64,000 bases of DNA from Zymoseptoria tritici IPO323 (Eukaryota > Ascomycota > Dothideomycetes > Mycosphaerellales > Mycosphaerellaceae): NCBI RefSeq assembly GCF_000219625.1, contig NC_018218.1, positions 2,480,001 through 2,544,000 of the forward strand, in the 5' to 3' direction. A program made the position numbers and the translations under genes. Under the pieces are notes generated by a model. That model saw nothing but the letters and a program-made list of their open reading frames with translations, did not search any database and was not told where the DNA came from. Shown one piece after another: positions 33,564 to 45,903 of the stretch (position 1 is its first letter; each line of letters starts with the position of its first letter).

Positions 33564-35108
33564 TGTTGGTGGTGGTGATGGGTAGACTGCCGGTTACGCG
33601 GAGAGATATGGATTTCTGGTCGGTCGGAGGGTAGTAAGTGCTTGAACTTGGAGGAAGCGGTTGGAGCGTATCCTACTGGCGGTCTTATACAATAACTCCA
33701 TCTCGCAATGACGACTTCCAGTAAGAATCGTCGTCAGGCAAGAACCGTGCGAACGCCAGGGTCCAGGCGTTTCGAGCAGAGGGAAGTTCCTGGCTTGTAT
33801 TTTCTCGTGACGGCGTTGCAGCTGCATCAGGACCAGAGGGTTCACGAAGCTAATGAGATGACATGATGAGAGCCATCAAGACTCACAGTCTCGAAGATCG
33901 AGCACCTTCTCGTCCGTTTCAAAGCCCATCATGAGCCCAGCTTTGAAGGGTTGGCCTGGCCTCAGCACCTGAGCACTGATTCTTGATCGGAGAGGCAGTC
34001 CGGAGCGAAATTGAGGAAAGCGAGGGTGTCCGCGAATAGACCCGACGTGCGATCAGATGGCCAGCGCATTCCAAATGCGTCTTTGATCCTCCTGACACAG
34101 ACGTGCGACACAGACGTGAAGTGTAGCAGGAACGTAGTTGACGTGTCGCAGAGTAGACCCTGAATTGGATATGGCGTAGATGCGGAGATGACAAGGTCAA
34201 GGTACTTTGTCGGTATTTTGAGAGACATGAGCATCGGTAGATGCGAAGCCAGATGTCCGCCGACTCAGATTCTGTCCCAGACGTTGTTAGTCTGCTGCCT
34301 GGCAGACAGGCCAACCGATGGGTGACCTCCGCTTGCGATGAAGGCCCCAGCTAAGCCAGCTGCGCAAGCCCAGACGCGGTAGGCGGCTGTTCAACATCGT
34401 TCCCTAACCCCAATGCCATCCGCAGAGAGAGCTTCAGAAAGCCGGTGAGCAAGCCGCGAGATACGTCTATCCGTTTGCAGATAAAGGCCGCAATGCCGAA
34501 AGAAGATACCTGAGCAGGATCAACAGAGGGCAACAAGTTACGCATGCTAGTGAAAAGGACTAGGGATATACTCTCTCTCTCACACGGCCATCGGAAGCCG
34601 TCCATACCCGTCCGCCCGCGTCCATACCACTTCTTTTGCCTCCAGAAGAGCACCAGAATTTTTCCTTCGACCATCTCTCGCACTGCCCGTGCTCTCGAAC
34701 CCGCCACCCCACATATCATGAGAATCTTCAGATCGTCTCCCTCGACCATCCTCCTTCGCACGAGCAATGGAAACAATAAATCTGCTCGCAGCGCTAAATA
34801 ATGCCCGGGGCAAAAGAAAAACAGCGAGACGTCTCCTTGCGCCTCGCGAAAACGCCGCATTCCGGTTTGGTATCCATAATGTTCTTCGACCTTCATTCCT
34901 TGGGTCCCATTGGAGTGCGGAGGACTTTGTGTATTTGTGTATTTGCGTGAGTGTTGTGTGAGGGAAAGAATCTGGCCACCAAGTTCTCCATGGCACAGAG
35001 TCCACACTGGGCACGGCTCGTGCTGATCCTGGGCGTACTCGAGTGCGCGGCCTCCTCAGCTGTGATGGTCTCACCACCACTCAAGATTGATTCACAAGAC
35101 ACGGCTGA
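33564..35108. other. Intergenic region without a recognised gene
   Basis: This lies between the small peptide gene and the 3' end of the G-alpha gene. Several minus-strand frames of 90-218 codons occur, but none shows family features or splice structure. Confidence 0.45.
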
Positions 35109-36229
35109 TTATATCAGTCCGCACATGCGCAGGTTCTCTTGAATGATGATGTCGTTGACTGCCGCCATGACGAATCGTATTTGCATCGTATCGGTCGCAC
35201 ATGTGAAGTGGGTGTAAATTTGCTTCGTTGGGTGTTGGTTGAGTCTGAGAGGCACGTTAGCAGTCATAATCGCAGCGATTTCTCCCATGTCAGCAGCACT
35301 CACGATACGAATCGGTTCAAAATGTAGTCGCAGGCCGCGCCATAGTCCTGTCCACCTTCGTAGTCTGGGAAGTAGTTCTTCATCGGAGACACCGGTAGCT
35401 TTTCCTTGAATCGATCGATCTTGTTCAGGAAGAGAATGATGCTGGTCTTGGTGAACCATCGGCTGTTGCAAATGGAGTCGAACAGAGTCAAGGCTTCCTG
35501 CATCCGGTTCACAGTCTCATCCTCGAACAGAAGTTGGTCATATTCGGAAATGGCCACCAGGAAGAGAATCGTTGTGACATTCTCAAAGCAGTGTATCCAC
35601 TTCTTTCGCTCGGATCTTTGTCCACCGACGTCAAACATGCGATATGTCAAATCTCCAATGATGAAAGTCGTCTCTGTGATTCCAGTCGTCTTGACACGGG
35701 AGCGAAGGACGTCGGCGTCGGAAGGAATGTATGTCGGCGAGGCAATGGTGTCGATCGAGTCGAAGTAGTATTTCGCACTGTCGTTGAGTTGATATTCTCG
35801 GCTTCGCTGAAAAGCAGCCTGGACGCCAGCGTCTGACCACAGAGTCTTGATGGCTTGACCGACCTCCGGTGGGAGAACATCGCCTTCAATTTGCGCCGGT
35901 TGCATGAAGATGGTCTGTACGTGGTACTCGGCTCGCTGATCATCCAATGGCAATTCTAAGCTCTCCATGGCCTCTAGTATGACGCGCATGGATTGCACAG
36001 TATTGGAAAAGATGATCTCGCGGAAGCTCTCTCGTTCGTCACGCGAGTATCCACCCTCGTGAATGAGCTTCATCTGTTTGAGTATCGTTGATTTGCCCGA
36101 TTCTCCTGCACCCAATAGCAGCATCTTGATCTCATTCCGGAGATTCATCTTGTCCCTCTTCAACTGATTCTCAATCTCTTCATTGCGTTGCTTGCCCTCC
36201 TTGGACTCTGAACTCTGACCGCAACCCAT
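35109..36229 (-). CDS. Heterotrimeric G-protein alpha subunit, group I (FadA/GNA-1/CPG-1 type), 353 aa
   Basis: There are two exons, 36229-35304 and 35244-35109, joined after the codons for NRFVS. The product has exactly 353 residues, the usual length of fungal group I G-alpha. It starts [13 protein letters not shown], with Gly2 and Cys3 as lipidation sites. G-box motifs are GAGESGKST (P-loop), [12 protein letters not shown] (switch II), NKID and TCATDT. The C-terminus, ENLRMCGLI, keeps the cysteine four residues from the end seen in Gi-type subunits. These proteins couple seven-helix receptors to cAMP and MAP-kinase signalling, and control growth versus sporulation, mating and often virulence in pathogens. 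The identity is secure; the pathway in this organism is inferred. Confidence 0.96.
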
Positions 36230-39229
36230 CTTGACGTGTAGTAGCGCAGCGACGTGCGCAGGAGATGGCGGATGTCGCGATTGATTGTCGGCAGGCGAGG
36301 TGTAAGAGCTTCAAGCGTAGAAGAGACGTATATCGGTTTTGTGTCGTGGTTCGGGTCGAGTGATCAAAAGGTCTACATTATTAACGTCAGCAATGTTGTC
36401 TTTTCATGCGCCGGTCTGCTGATGGTTCGCATGAAGATCGCAGCCATCGCGGCCGCCTGACCGTCGGAACTGCATCTCTCCAGACTGCTGCAATGGCCGA
36501 CGCAGCTGCCAATCCAAAGCGAGAAGCATCGCGACAGACGGTCGAGTGAGCGACCCGGTCATCCCAGCGGCGACGGCTCGGCACAGATGCAACCCTCAGG
36601 GACCCGGTATTTCTTGTCTCGAACTCACCTGCAGAGCCCACTGCGCGGAAGGAAGACGGCCAGAAGGTGCACTGGTGCAGTTGACTGCTGGTTTCAGGTG
36701 TCAGATGCGGCGGCCGGAATTTCCCTTCGATATCCGTCGCGGGCAAAGAGGCTGACAGGCGGTGTACGGGATCGCGGCGAGGGTCGCGACGTGTGACGGC
36801 AGCAAGTCGAAGGGGCGGCGAGGCAGGGAGCAGTGCCGCCGGGAGTGGATGGCGATGCGGGAGAGCCAAAGGTGGGCGTGAGAAACACAAAAGGTGAGGT
36901 TGGAGGAGCGAGGCAAGGAGAACTCCGGATTGGTGTCGCGCACAGTAACTTTGGTAGGCCGGTGGAGTAGATCGGCGTATCCGTCCACAAGCAGTGGTCC
37001 GCTATTGCGCTTTGGCCAATGAAAGTGACGAAGCTAGCGGGCTGGGGTTCTCTTGGTGCTGATGATGTTTCTTGCTCTCTTTCTCTTCTTGTCACGGGAG
37101 GAAGAACGGACAAATCGCGAGGCAAGTGCGAAGAGTGGCAAGGCGGGGACCGGGCAGAAAGAGGAAAAAGGGAGGAAGGGACGTTTGGCGCGAGTCTGGG
37201 AGGGGAGGAAGCGGAGCGTTGTGCGATGGGAGTGAGGGATGGGGGCTGGCCGGGTTCGGTAGTGGGTAAAAGAGTGCAGGGTTGTGCCTCCTCGCCCAGC
37301 ATGCGTGGTATTCGCGAGAATTGACTGGCCAGGCCACTTGAATAGATGTATATTCTCATATAAACGACAGGACGGAGGTCGAATGGGTTCGAGGTGCTGC
37401 AGTCGAAATGTCTTGACCGCGAGTTCGTTGTTCTTCTCTCTCCCTCCCATCGCCATGGACTTATTGGCCCAAAATCAAATCTCACCACAGCGTAGAGTCT
37501 AGCACTACTAGTAGGGCTTCTCTCCGACCGAGTCTTCCAATCCTCGTCTCAGCATCATCACGGGCACAGGAGCTCCTGATTGAGCTGCGGGTGCGACAAA
37601 CACAGCACACACCAACCCTGGCCTGGTGCTGCTTCCCGACCGCCCCATCCCAGCCTTCACTGATTTGATGCCACTTTTCGCTCCAACCGAGCAATTGCAC
37701 CACCATGCGTCGATGATGTCTGCCAATCCCGCCGCCCGCCGTCAGAGAAGGACAGCGGCCGGCGCAGAGGCGTATATGTGTGTACTGGCCATGTATACCT
37801 GAAGAGCTCCGTGAACGTCGGAACGTTTGGAGAGATTGTCCGACAACCTCTCCCCCCGGCTGTACCATCCCGAACCCCCAAACGAACATGCCGAGAACGG
37901 AGATCGACAAGTCGACATCACATTCGCCAAACTCCCAAAATCGAAGACGCATACACGCGTCCTCACAGTCACTGACTGAGACAGAGGCGCCAGCCTCACC
38001 CAGTCGCTTGGGACGTCCACTTGTGGTGCCACGCAGCCAGCGTTCGTCCTACGCTCGCTTTGCTTCGTGTGTGTCGCCATCCGTGCCAGTCGAAACAATG
38101 ATCGTGAGAGCTGTCTCTACGGGTGACGTTTCCGATCGTTCGCCAACCTTTAAAAATAGAGAGTGCCGTCAATGCCCAAGTCTCGTTTCTCCGGCCCGAA
38201 CTTTGACTCTTTTGACGAGTTCCAGTCTCGATTGCTCGAAGTATCAAAAAAGAGGACGGAGCAGAAATTGCGATCGCAGCCAGCTTGTGCTCTTTGAAGA
38301 GCGAAGAGCCAAAGTTCAAGAGACCGCTCCCACAAGTTCGAGCCTTCGAGGTGACGTCTACATTATTTAAATGCCCTTCGTGCATCACACTGTGCATCGT
38401 TTTTGAAACGGTTGTTCTCGTCTCAAAGTCGCCGGGCCAGCCAATCTGGACAGTGAGAGCAACAGTACATCCAACTAGAGATCTTCACGCAGGGTAATGG
38501 ATATCTAACAAGGATGATCGGTGTCCTGCTCCCTCTAGTGTATCATCACATGACAATGACAATCTATTAAGCCTGGAGGTGCTCAATCTCCCAGGTCAAC
38601 CTGGTCATCGCCGAGAATCGCAAATCTTGTGCGATTTGTTGACGGTTTTGTGCGACTTCGGGAGCGACAGGGATCGTTCGAAGGTCGTCCCGATTCGGGC
38701 TTTGATGTCGAGAATGGAACGGATGGTCACGATGTACGAAGGAAAGCGAGATATATCGTGAACACTGATCTTGCAATTCCTAGGCCTTAAGCAGATTTAA
38801 GGAGTAGCAACATTAGCCGACAGTTTGCTTCGCTCACGAATGCTGTCCTCATTCTCCTGGTTTCCTCCCGACTCCTCCACCCTCCACCCGCTCTAATGAT
38901 GGCTGAGAAGGACGATAATGTACAACAAAAACGAGACTGGGTATCGACAAGCAGAACTTCTCTTAAACACAATGAGGCCACCAAAACGGAGAAAATAGGA
39001 AATCATCCTCCACAGCCCGGTCGTGACCAAGGCTAGAGATATGATGGATGCGATGCGATGCAACGCCGATGAGGCGTACGGTGGAATGTAGCGCACAAAT
39101 GCAGCAGATTGGAAGATTCGTTCGAAGAAGTCCGGCTCTCCCTCGAGGAACGAGTGAGATAAAGTGCTGTTAATGTCGGAAGTAGAGCGAATGTGGTCGT
39201 TGACGGTGTGCAGGTTTTTCCTGGAAGAT
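36230..39229. other. 3-kb interval, leader and promoter of the G-alpha gene plus unassigned sequence
   Basis: The part adjacent to 36230 must contain the G-alpha promoter and leader. A proline-rich frame of 264 codons (37488-36694, minus) appears to be chance. Near the LIM gene a stop-free minus-strand stretch (about 39241-38893) with a hydrophobic segment is discussed under findings. Confidence 0.45.
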
Positions 39230-41572
39230 CTACGCCATCATCGGATTGATGAGCCGGGTCGTACGTCGTTCAGCCATCAACTGTCGACGATCAGACTGAC
39301 CATATGGACCCAATGCCGTGCCCGTCGTGGGCGGTCCTTGCTGTCGATGCTGCGACCGCATGGCATAGAGCGCGTGACGTTCACAGTACACTTTCGACTG
39401 GATCTCGAAGTAGTCGTCCACCAACACTTGGCGACAGTCACTACACGTGAAACACCTTGGATGATATTTGCGATCCGTGGTGCCGTAGCGCGTGGAGCTT
39501 GTTGTCTCGAGATACTGGCCTTCAATTCCGCGATTGCAACCGTGACACAGCGAACCGTTCTGTTCGTGGTAATGGTGCTCGCAGTAAGGCTCGTTGTTGA
39601 TGACGTAAAAGTCGGCGGTGACGAAGGGTTCCTGGCAGGAGCGGCATACGAAGCAGGCTTTGTGCCAGCGGCCGGTGAGACGGCCGTCGGCGGCCTTGAC
39701 CGATTTGCCTTCGATCATTTGGCCGCAGCCGCGACAATTCGGCTTTCTTGTCCTTGGACGAGATGGCTGTTGGCCTGCTGTGTGAGTCGGCGCGGGTGAT
39801 GGCGTTCGCGGGATGGAGTCGCCGAAAGTGCCAAACTCTGGACTCGGGCTGAGAGCTGGTGAGAGTTCGCCAGCGCTGGTCGTGGAGGAGAGCGCCAGAT
39901 GTGGAGGTAACGGAGATTTTGTCGTGGCCAGAGGCTGAAAGCGTTCGTAGGTCGAAGATTGCTGAGATCTTTGATCCATTGGAAACTCCTGCGACGTGTT
40001 CGAGGTTCCTGCAGCTCGTGGCGGCCATTCCCTTGGGGATGAATTGCTCGTAGGCGCATCCCGCGGTGGCGAGTTTTTCGGAGATCTTGGCCTCGCAGGC
40101 ATTTCCGCCCGCAGACCTGGCTTGATGGGGTTACGGACCTTCAATCCGCTGACATGCATGTTTTCATCGTCGGCAAACTCGGGAAGATCGAAGTTGAGGG
40201 GAGAGAATGTGCCCATGCTGCTTGCAGCGGAGCTCGGTGGGCTTGCCACGCTGCTTCCGCTGTGCTGTGTGGATGTTGCAGATGATCCAGATTCCGAAGG
40301 AGTGTGAGCTTTGTAATACCGGGTCTCCTGCGTTGGTTCGGGCGCTGGCGGAGATTCCTCCATCGAGTGATCCATCTGCTCACCATTTTTGTTGGCATCT
40401 CTCGGAGACGAAAGTTCTATTCGCGGCATGGAGAACTCCGGAATCACATTCGCCGCCAACGATTCCTTTCTTTTCGGAAATCTCAGCGGCGCCTCATATC
40501 GCACCTCCGTCAATGTCTCGATCGGACTTGGCTCGTCTAAAAATTCTTCGGGCTCGTTGAAGAACTCTTGAGGAACATCCTCGGGAACATGCTGCTCCGC
40601 TTGTTCAGGCGTAGGCACCGGCGCGATGAAGGACAGTGGTCCCGTACTCAATTCGTCCAGATCCTCGGGTGAAAGAACATCTTCCGACGTCCTGGCTGGT
40701 CGAGGAGGTGGGGTCTTCTTATCGTTGGTCGATTTCTCCATTGTATCATCTGAGGATTGCAAGGGAGTGTTTAGTCGTTTCTCTGAGTCCGTCCCGCTTG
40801 CTTTTGAACTGCCTGATCCCTGGCGGCGAACGGCATCGAATGGACCGCTTTGCAGCGAGTTTAGCTTCTGCAGCACGTTCTCCCCCGCTTGAAAGCCCGG
40901 ACTCTTCGGTTGCATATCGTATGGTCCTGGCTCCAAAGTTTGACATTGGTCCAAGCGTGACGCTGAGCGAGACGGCGCCCGATCTCCTCCGATCGGTGTC
41001 ATGCGCCCGCTGCTGGGAGAAGATCGTCCAGTGGGCGTGGGAGTAGACGTTGGAAAAGGCGGGAATGCACAGTCAAGATTTGATGAATAAGGCGGGCTTG
41101 GTGGTCGATTGTCGTACTGGCTGAGCATTGGCGTAGTTGCGCTGCGACCTGGGACAGGTCGGTCTCCTGCTCTGCTTTCATAGCGAGCGCTCATAGGTGT
41201 TGGGATTGTGGGAGCACTGATTCCACCAAGCCTGTTGGCAGCTTCCGAATCGATATTCAAAGGAAGTAACCGAGCTTGTTTCCTGGAAGTTGTGGTCGTG
41301 GTCGGTGGAATGATGTCGCTCTGTGGCATCGGCGGATGAATCACTGTAGGCGCTCGACCACTGATGCTCAATTTCCTCAACTTCAAGCTGCTCATGCTGA
41401 ATGTTCTGCTTTTGGACCGTGTGGGCGCAGGCGGCGAAGCCGGACCTGGTGTGCAAATGTGATCGCCCATAGCTGCTATTGCGATTTCTGCACCGCAGCC
41501 TGAGCATGTAATCGATGGTAGAATGCTGACCGGTCGGTCGCCCTGGACAGATGATCCAACGGCCAGAGCCAT
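39230..41572 (-). CDS. Two-LIM-domain protein, paxillin/Pxl1-like, 780 aa
   Basis: This uninterrupted frame starts MALAVGSSVQGDRP. A small cysteine cluster (CSGCGAEIAIAAMGDHIC) lies near residue 25. Residues 60-600 are disordered and rich in Ser and Pro. Two LIM zinc-finger domains close the protein: about 613-666 (CRGCG...WHKACFVCRSC...YCEHHYH) and about 676-733 (CHGCN...YHPRCFTCSDC...YCERH). The layout resembles fungal paxillin-like proteins such as Pxl1, which organise polarity sites or the cytokinetic ring through LIM-mediated binding. The C-terminus, AERRTTRLINPMMA, is like that of other fungal LIM proteins. A possible upstream untranslated exon is suggested by a TTTGCAG acceptor-like site just before the start. 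Function is inferred from architecture. Confidence 0.85.
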   Translation of the reverse strand: MALAVGSSVQGDRPVSILPSITCSGCGAEIAIAAMGDHICTPGPASPPAPTRSKSRTFSMSSLKLRKLSISGRAPTVIHPPMPQSDIIPPTTTTTSRKQARLLPLNIDSEAANRLGGISAPTIPTPMSARYESRAGDRPVPGRSATTPMLSQYDNRPPSPPYSSNLDCAFPPFPTSTPTPTGRSSPSSGRMTPIGGDRAPSRSASRLDQCQTLEPGPYDMQPKSPGFQAGENVLQKLNSLQSGPFDAVRRQGSGSSKASGTDSEKRLNTPLQSSDDTMEKSTNDKKTPPPRPARTSEDVLSPEDLDELSTGPLSFIAPVPTPEQAEQHVPEDVPQEFFNEPEEFLDEPSPIETLTEVRYEAPLRFPKRKESLAANVIPEFSMPRIELSSPRDANKNGEQMDHSMEESPPAPEPTQETRYYKAHTPSESGSSATSTQHSGSSVASPPSSAASSMGTFSPLNFDLPEFADDENMHVSGLKVRNPIKPGLRAEMPARPRSPKNSPPRDAPTSNSSPREWPPRAAGTSNTSQEFPMDQRSQQSSTYERFQPLATTKSPLPPHLALSSTTSAGELSPALSPSPEFGTFGDSIPRTPSPAPTHTAGQQPSRPRTRKPNCRGCGQMIEGKSVKAADGRLTGRWHKACFVCRSCQEPFVTADFYVINNEPYCEHHYHEQNGSLCHGCNRGIEGQYLETTSSTRYGTTDRKYHPRCFTCSDCRQVLVDDYFEIQSKVYCERHALYAMRSQHRQQGPPTTGTALGPYGQSDRRQLMAERRTTRLINPMMA

Positions 41573-43375
41573 GTTGGCGATAGTTCCGTATCCTGTTCGA
41601 AGCCTGCAAAATTATGTATCCGTCTATTGTTCTCCACTATCGCATTGCTCTTCGATGCCCATCCAGCTTCGGCCCAAAGCTCGACTTTCACGCGTTTCAG
41701 GTGTCCTGATCTTCCTCCTCGAGATGGCAAGGTCGCAATGGGTTGATGTTGATTCCAGAGAGCTTCTCGGTATATCCAGTCCGATCCAAGCAAAAGTCTT
41801 GAAGATGTCAGAGACGACGTCGATGTAGAACAGACACACTCAAGCCTAAGCGCAGATCAAAGCAAAGCAACGTAGGATAGGCAATGAACAGGAGCGAGCC
41901 AGCGAAACGCTAAACGAAGGTTGGGGAGCGGGAGACCAAGCGCGCACAAAACGATGGCTAAGGCGCGTCCGGAGAATAGGCTAGAGAGGGGAGAAGTGAT
42001 GATGTGCCTCAGGGTTGTAGCGTATCCGAACGGAGGCGTCGGTCAATGGTCTTGCTTGGCCCACGGCGGTTGGTCAGAAGAAGTCTTCCGCCGCGCTTGT
42101 CGAAATTACTGCAGCTTGGGTGAGGGTGCAAGGGGTCGCGTGCGGTGGGGTTTCTTTTGGTGATGGGCTGAATGCACAGAGACATTTCTCAAGCTCATCA
42201 CATTGCTGAGCTGGAGCTCGTCGTAGGCGCCGTCGTCACGCATTCCTCTGTCACTGCGCGCGACGTTCATGTCGTGCACCGCAATGGCATTCATCAACAG
42301 ACCCAGCATCCCCTGTGTCGGTCGCAGCGGAAGGTCTCGCAACTCGCAAGTCATGCCATGGCGACCATGGCGACCCTGTGGGATGGGAAAGACACAGCAC
42401 GAGCCGCTCCCAGGCTTGTCGTTCCCATGTTCGTTCGCTTGTGAGTGGAGATTTGGCGGAGATTTCGAAGTTCCTCATCACGGCACGACAGGGCTCTGAC
42501 CCGGGCGTGGTCCGACCGTTGGACTGACCGCAATCCGCCCAATCATCAGTCGATACCCCTACTTCACCTCACTTCCTCATCGAGAAGTCGCGCAGCCACG
42601 GCGAAAGACAATAGAATTCATCACTACGCGCTGCAAGTATCGTTTATGCAATAAACAAATGCAACGACCTGACTCGAGCGCAGCCCTATGGACCGATCCA
42701 AATACCAGTGAAATCAACATCGACAGCACGGTGCTGCTTCAGCAATCAGCATCGGTTCAGCGCTAGGAGTAAGCGCCAATGTATTGGGATGAAGTTGTCA
42801 TGATCCTTCAACAAAGTCTTCAGGGCCTGTACCTAGACAGAAATCGGGCAGTACGCAGATATTGAACTGTCCTGTTTCAGCATCATGCACGACGTTTTTG
42901 TATCCAAGAAGTCAAGACATGATGAGAAGGGCGCGAGTGTGGACTCTCGATGACTCGAGCTCTCATGACATGACAGCTCGAACGCCGTCTGTGCTGCAAC
43001 AACTCTCGAAATATCACTCGGTAGCAAGCATCTCTCCATGCAAGCGTTATCATCGCATGGGCATGCCATGCTCTCTTGCGTAGCACGGCGAAACTCCCGC
43101 TTTGACAGGCAGTGGACACTCACGATCCCCACGTTCATGAACCAAGCTGACGTGATAGTGATCCTCAGGTCATCAGCTGATCGCTCGACTATTTGCGCAT
43201 CTACGGCTGCACGATCGCCAGCTGGAGCTGCGATCTCAGCAATTCGACTCCAAGGGAATGCTGGAGAGAATGCAAGTCGATCCTGTGAGTTTGCTGGTGA
43301 TAGGCATGTATGAACACGTCGAGGGGTCATGACTCTTTCCATCAAATTCGCGCGGCGAGACTCCGCCTCCATTTC
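41573..43375. other. Intergenic region upstream of the LIM gene and downstream of DSN1
   Basis: It holds the LIM gene promoter and the 3' flank of DSN1. Open frames of up to 179 codons on the minus strand lack family features. Nothing further is recognised. Confidence 0.45.
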
Positions 43376-45340
43376 TCAACCCCGCTTCTGCTGGGAATTG
43401 AGCACTCTCGCCAACCCTCGCAATGCGTTCATCTGATCCAGGGACTTGCCAGTCGCGGCTCGCTGTTTCTCCCGCTCTTCCAAAGCATCCGCGGCATCCT
43501 TGAGCGACTTCTCTGCTAATCTGTCCGCCGTGTCCCGTGTCGTACTTAGGGTGTGGACGCCGTGAGCAAACATATCGACTGCGAATTCGAGATCGCCAGA
43601 TATCGTCTGAAGACGTTCTTGTATCGATTCAGGCTCCGTGGAGAATTCGGCCGCGGAAGAGGTAAGCTGCTCGAATATTGCTCGTTGCGGACTGTCCAAC
43701 AGATCCGGCCGCAGAGGAGAAACGCCGCCCTCTGCTGTCGACTCGGTGTTATCTGGATTTGTTGCAATCGATGCCGCTGACTGGACAACTTCGTCCCATT
43801 CGGCTCTTTCACGTTTTAATCTGCCGGGACGAGTTAGTTTACGCCAGCAGAGCCTCGCGAGATGGCAAGCCATACCTTTCAAGCTCCCTCTCTAACTCTT
43901 CTGCTTTGGCCGCATTGGCAATGTTCCGAGGATTTGCTTTCTTCCTCAGCGGGATCTGTGGCGGCACGGCCTCGTCTCTTGAGAACCAATCACTCAACAG
44001 TCCATTTGATATTAGGTCGAGTGAAAGCTCCTCTTGTATGACACGAGCTACGTCCAAGTCAGTACTGAGGCCTCGAGACTTACGAGGGATGATGTGCGTA
44101 CCTGCTTGAAGAGCTTGGAATTCTAGATTCGCAGCAGGTGTACTCTCCTTTGGTGGATCAGGTTTTGCGGGCATCGCCCGAGTACCACACCACCCAAGCA
44201 GACATCGCATTCGTCTTGGTTCGGTGAGCTCGGCGGAGATGTGCTTGAAAAACTCTCCTGTGGGAACTTCTGTGTGAGGCAATGCTATGTCGCAAGGGCA
44301 CCTGTCAGCCGGATGTTCTGATTTGATCGGAGTCTCACCGAGATCCACAATTCCAATTCTCGGGAGAGAGTCGCCAGTAAAGGATGCTGCAACTCGTTGC
44401 AGCAAGCTCTGTGGCGCCTCTGCGAGCAAAGCTGTTGAACTCGGGATCGCATCCGAAGAAGGATCCAAACCACACTCACCATGACCTCTTCCTTCATCAA
44501 TCACACTGCTGGCTCGCTTTCCTCGCATGCCGGCACTACTTCGCCGATGATTATCTGCGCTTGCCTTTCTCATCTCCCGATTCCTTCTGATTATGGGCGT
44601 GTCGGCAAATGGGAGAGCAATGGTCATGGGCTTCTCGGCTGCTTCTGCCGTGGCTTCAGCATTCTGCCTCCGCTTCTTCCCCACAGTCACAGGCTGCGCA
44701 CGAGGAGGGCTAGGAGAGCGCTCTGTGTTCGCATGGGATTTCGCGTGAGCATGCCGTTGTGGGGATGGCTCGGCTGGCGGATCGTTGGATAGTCGCTTAC
44801 TTTGTCGCGTGGTCTTCTTCGGTACGTCGCGTTCCGGTGTTGTCGGGTCGAATTGTCGTCGCTTTTTCTTCTGTATCGTCTGCGGTGCTTGCTGCTCGAT
44901 CGGCATTGGGGGAGGCAGCATAGTGCCTGACATGTCCTTCGCTGGTGATGTCGCTGAAGCAGGAACTGCTGGCGGTGCATTCATCTCTTCTGTTTGTTTG
45001 CGACCCTTTGCCCGCATGCTCGCTTTCTTCTTGGTGAAGCTGAATCCATCCGCTTCCTCATCGTATACTGTTCCAAGATCCATTAGCCAGATGACATACC
45101 GACGGGCTCCCATGTCGCGAGCTCACCTGCTTTCTTCCTGCTGGCAACAGCCCTGCTCTCCCCATCCTGCTGCTTTGTCCCCACTGTACTCGTCGTTCCA
45201 CCATTGGCCTTGCTCTTCTTCGCAGGCGGCTCATTCTCTCCATTTCCCTCTTGCGACAGTCGCGCACTGCGTCGCTTCGGCGCACCTCCTCCGTTCATGC
45301 CCAATGATTCGAGCGGCGATCGTGTCAGCGCAATTGACAT
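43376..45340 (-). CDS. DSN1: Kinetochore Mis12 complex subunit Dsn1/Mis13, 533 aa, five exons
   Basis: The exons are 45340-45127, 45067-44480, 44284-44102, 44047-43876 and 43820-43376, all in phase. The N-terminal 200 residues are basic and disordered (KRRSARLS, KKKRRQFDP). The signature of Mis13/Dsn1 follows: RRSSAGMRGKRASSVIDEGRG, then ALPHTEVPTGEFFKHI and EPRRMRCLLGWC, then RVIQEELSLDLISNGLLSDWF. The C-terminal half is helical and likely coiled-coil. In the four-subunit Mis12/MIND complex this protein links CENP-C at the centromere to Ndc80 and Knl1, and thereby to microtubules. The RRSS segment is the usual Aurora B target region. Introns 2 and 3 are multiples of three without stops (see findings). 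Confidence 0.9.
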
Positions 45341-45903
45341 TTCCCGGAAGATCGCACGGTATCTCGTTGGAAGTCGCGGAATCTCGGTCGCGTGCCAACG
45401 ATCCCGGCACTCGATGAAAAAGGCTAGCACATGTACGCAGCGGAGGAGGATTCCGTTGTCGAAGTTACGCTGTCGCGTAAGTTGCTCAGATGGCGCGTCG
45501 TAGTGATGTGTGAGCGATGGCGCGTGGGGTGGGATGGTTTCGTGATGAAGTCGAGGTGGTAAACAAGGCCGAAGCCGAAGAAGGCCCGTGCGTCTTTTGA
45601 CCTCGTGGCTCGTGCAACGGATCATCATCATCATGGCCCCCTCGTTCTCAATGGACTTGACAACTGACAGGTACCTTAGTGATCACGGATGTGACTTTCT
45701 TGCAATCTCTCAAGTCGAGGACGAGACGGTATAGAGTACGCGCTATAAATTATCACAATCTGTAGTGCCGACACTCTCTGCACAACGAAGTAAGTCCCAC
45801 ACAATGTAGCACATCGACCTTGACAACCGCATCTTCGACGGCAAGCCCTACCTAATCACCTCCGATGTCGAACTCCTTCGACCCTCTCCGGACGAACTCC
45901 AGC
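45341..45903. other. Intergenic region upstream of DSN1
   Basis: It holds the DSN1 promoter and the 3' flank of the OB-fold gene. Nothing else is seen. Confidence 0.45.

Noticed and set aside
36694..37488. 264-codon proline-rich minus-strand frame upstream of the G-alpha gene
   Set aside because: Low-complexity Pro/Ser/Arg translation in what is probably promoter or leader sequence. It has no motif.
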